DNA of 8,163 nucleotides from Candidatus Hydrogenedentota bacterium (GTDB lineage: Bacteria > Hydrogenedentota > Hydrogenedentia > Hydrogenedentales > SLHB01). Below are positions 6,536 through 8,163 of this stretch, piece by piece (position 1 is the stretch's first letter; each line of letters starts with the position of its first letter). The position numbers and the translations under genes are program-made. The DNA lies in contig JAJDAB010000088.1 of assembly GCA_029262095.1 (NCBI GenBank), positions 1-8,163 of the forward strand. The letters are read 5' to 3'. The notes beneath the pieces were generated by a model. It did not search any database and was not told where the DNA came from. It saw only the letters and a list, made by a program, of their open reading frames with translations.

Positions 6536-7585
6536 CTACTTCGCCGTGGCGTATTGCCGGGCCGTGGCTGTCATGACATCAATGGCGCGCTGTAAGCCGT
6601 CGTCGTCGATGTCGAGATGAAACACCGCGCGCAGGCGCGTGGGGGAGAAGGGCAACAGGCGGACGCCGCGCACGTTGCACCGATCGGCGAAATCGGGTGC
6701 ATCGGCTACGTCAATGAATAGGATATTTGTCGGACTTGGCAGCGGCAATGTAACGTTTGGGATCGCTTCTAGTGCCTCGCGCAATGCTGTAACGCGGCGA
6801 TGATCGTCTGCGAGACGTTCAACGTTGTTGTCGAGCGCGTACTCGGCTGCTGCGGCGAGAATACCCGCTTGCCGCATGCCGCCGCCAAACATCTTGCGAT
6901 ACCGATGCGCTTTTTCAATCGTCTCTTTGTCCCCGGCCAACACAGAACCTACAGGACAACCAAGTCCTTTTGAAAAGCAGAAGCTCACGGTGTGACACGG
7001 TGCGGCGTACGCTGCAGGGTCGACACCGTCGGCGACGACGGCGTTAAAGATGCGCGCGCCATCGCAATGGAGGCGAATGCCGCGTTCCTCGCACAGGGCG
7101 CCAATCGCTTTAATTGATTCCTTGGAATAACACGCGCCACCGCCGCGATTGGTCGTCTGCTCGATGCTCACCAACGTCGTATGCGATCGGTGCGAGTCGC
7201 GAGTTAACATGATTCCGTCCGAGACCGATTCTGGGGTCAGCAGCCCCTGCGGACCCGTCAGTGTCTTGGGCATCACGCCCGCGACCATACTCATCCCGCC
7301 CGTCTCGTATTGGAATGGATGCGCATCCTCGTGGAGAAGGACAGAATCGCCCGGGACCGTCTGTGTGGCAATGGCAAGCAAATTGGCCATCGTCCCGCTG
7401 GGGACGAATAGCGCGGCCTCCTTGCCCAACAGCGCCGCAGCCCTTTCCTGGAGCGCGTTAACCGCAGGGTCTTCACCGAATACGTCGTCGCCGACCTCAG
7501 CAGCGGCCATCGCCTTGCGCATTGCCTTGGAGGGTAGCGTAAGCGTGTCGCTGCGAAGATCGACGATGGATTGTTTCTTACTCAT
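6536..7585 (-). CDS. ltaE: Low-specificity L-threonine aldolase
   Basis: PLP-dependent fold-type I enzyme that cleaves L-threonine or L-allo-threonine to glycine and acetaldehyde in the cytoplasm; related activity on other beta-hydroxy amino acids is common. 349 residues, the normal family length. Visible motifs in order: DLRSDTLTLP near the N-terminus; GDDVFGEDP; HEDAH, whose H85 is expected to stack on the cofactor; IEQTTNRGGG; HCDGARIFNA, with D175 expected to bind the pyridine nitrogen; and SFCFSKGLGCPVGS, with K206 as the Schiff-base lysine. The conserved MFGGGMRQAG loop follows. The start at 7585 gives the family's usual N-terminus, but the only SD-like bases (GGGA) are about 12 nt upstream. 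The catalytic set is intact. Neither minus-strand neighbour overlaps it, and both gaps (94 and 179 nt) allow a separate transcript. Whether it prefers threonine or allo-threonine cannot be told. Confidence 0.92.
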   Translation of the reverse strand: MSKKQSIVDLRSDTLTLPSKAMRKAMAAAEVGDDVFGEDPAVNALQERAAALLGKEAALFVPSGTMANLLAIATQTVPGDSVLLHEDAHPFQYETGGMSMVAGVMPKTLTGPQGLLTPESVSDGIMLTRDSHRSHTTLVSIEQTTNRGGGACYSKESIKAIGALCEERGIRLHCDGARIFNAVVADGVDPAAYAAPCHTVSFCFSKGLGCPVGSVLAGDKETIEKAHRYRKMFGGGMRQAGILAAAAEYALDNNVERLADDHRRVTALREALEAIPNVTLPLPSPTNILFIDVADAPDFADRCNVRGVRLLPFSPTRLRAVFHLDIDDDGLQRAIDVMTATARQYATAK

Positions 7586-7679
7586 GGTAATGGTGATTCC
7601 CGAAACGGGTTGATGGACAAACGGTGATTAGAATACGCGAATTTGATGCGCATCTTCACGCATATACATATAGTAATCT
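7586..7679. other. Intergenic region upstream of ltaE with short palindromes
   Basis: Holds a perfect 10-bp palindrome GATGCGCATC (7645-7654), a doubled CATATA (7661-7672) and, nearest ltaE, CCCG-AAA-CGGG (7599-7609). On the minus-strand transcript the CGGG arm of this last element runs into GGGA, the only SD-like bases before ltaE. No good sigma70 promoter pair was found here. Any of these could be regulatory, but all are short. Confidence 0.3.
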
Positions 7680-8163
7680 TTAGTCCCGTGGGACGATCCA
7701 CAAACCATGAACAAAAAAGGGAGCGTGTTCACAAACGGCATTGTCGGCATAGAGACGAAATTCGTGCGCCTTTGTCAATTCTTCAAACAGGTGATGCTCG
7801 TTAAGATGCGCTTTCCAATAGTCACGGAGATTCTCAACCCGTAGTCTATCTTCCGAAGATTGAGTCAAGTAGAGCCCACAATTACTCAAGCCGCTCAGCA
7901 GACCGGTGTCGGACACGTCGTATCCGAGAAATTGCCAGTCGGATTGTGGTTCGCTTGGAAAGATATCGAGTGTATGTGGCCATACCTCGCTTTCCAGAAT
8001 CTCGGCTCTATTAGCGATCCATCTGGATATGGCGATCACTACGCGATCATTACTTCCAATTGCTTCGTTTGATGATGTTTCGCGCAGGGCGTCCAAATCC
8101 GCCCACAAGGGATGATTCAGGCTAACCATTTTGTGGTCGTGGCATTCGGCATCGAGAAGTGGA
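7680..8163 (-). CDS. Hypothetical protein, probably partial at its N-terminus
   Basis: Not recognised. From the ATG at 8129 it gives 149 residues, but the frame stays open to the right edge with no stop. The residues read upstream of that Met (LLDAECHDHK) are plausible coding sequence, and there is no ribosome binding site before the ATG, so the true start probably lies beyond the window. The visible part is a soluble mixed alpha/beta sequence, rich in Trp, His and acidic residues, with no signal peptide and no membrane segment. Distinctive stretches are DWQFLGYDVSDTGLLSGLSNCGLY in two blocks (DWQFLGYDVSD, then LLSGLSNCGLY) and DYWKAHLNEHHLFEEL. Base composition is more AT-rich than in the adjoining ltaE, as for accessory genes. 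An immunity-type or other small accessory protein is possible, but there is no direct evidence. The stop lies 94 nt before ltaE on the same strand. Confidence 0.6.
   Translation of the reverse strand, partial: PLLDAECHDHKMVSLNHPLWADLDALRETSSNEAIGSNDRVVIAISRWIANRAEILESEVWPHTLDIFPSEPQSDWQFLGYDVSDTGLLSGLSNCGLYLTQSSEDRLRVENLRDYWKAHLNEHHLFEELTKAHEFRLYADNAVCEHAPFFVHGLWIVPRD

Noticed and set aside
7149..7613. 154-codon plus-strand frame opposite ltaE
   Set aside because: It is antisense to a complete threonine aldolase with all catalytic motifs; its Ser/Ala-rich translation is the mirror of that gene.
1..8163. CRISPR array, insertion sequence, integrase or toxin-antitoxin cassette
   Set aside because: No spaced direct repeats, transposase or integrase motifs, or terminal inverted repeats were seen; the leader ORF and membrane protein do not resemble a type I toxin pair, since the downstream protein is 400 residues.

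Overview
This is a bacterial chromosomal stretch of moderately high GC content. It carries single-copy housekeeping and stress genes next to a few unassigned, more AT-rich genes. No mobile element, CRISPR array, rRNA or tRNA gene is visible. The taxon cannot be fixed from the sequence. A large exported CehA/McbA-type metallohydrolase ending in a DxDxDG acidic loop, together with mixed SD and weak-SD starts, would fit an environmental lineage such as Planctomycetota or Hydrogenedentota, but that is only a guess.

Layout. Plus strand: (1) the 3' part of a catalase-peroxidase gene (katG), truncated by the left edge and followed by a perfect 12-bp hairpin; (2) a complete membrane fatty-acid desaturase with all three histidine boxes, preceded by an inverted repeat that touches its ribosome binding site; (3) a promoter-like element, a 32-codon leader ORF with a very good ribosome binding site, and, overlapping the leader's end, an unrecognised seven-segment membrane protein. 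Minus strand, convergent with these: (4) a partial unknown ORF running in from the right edge; (5) an L-threonine aldolase (ltaE type); (6) a dodecin whose stop overlaps the start of (7) a large secreted PHP-fold metallohydrolase of the CehA/McbA family.

How they work together. The only convincing operon is dodecin plus metallohydrolase: they overlap by 11 bp and the second gene has no visible ribosome binding site. The leader ORF and the membrane-protein gene look translationally coupled. The other genes (peroxide defence, lipid unsaturation, threonine/glycine metabolism) have no evident joint function. I do not see a convincing multi-gene novel system. The points most worth a second look are the leader-coupled membrane protein, the dodecin with both flavin-contact residues replaced, and the dodecin/metallohydrolase coupling.
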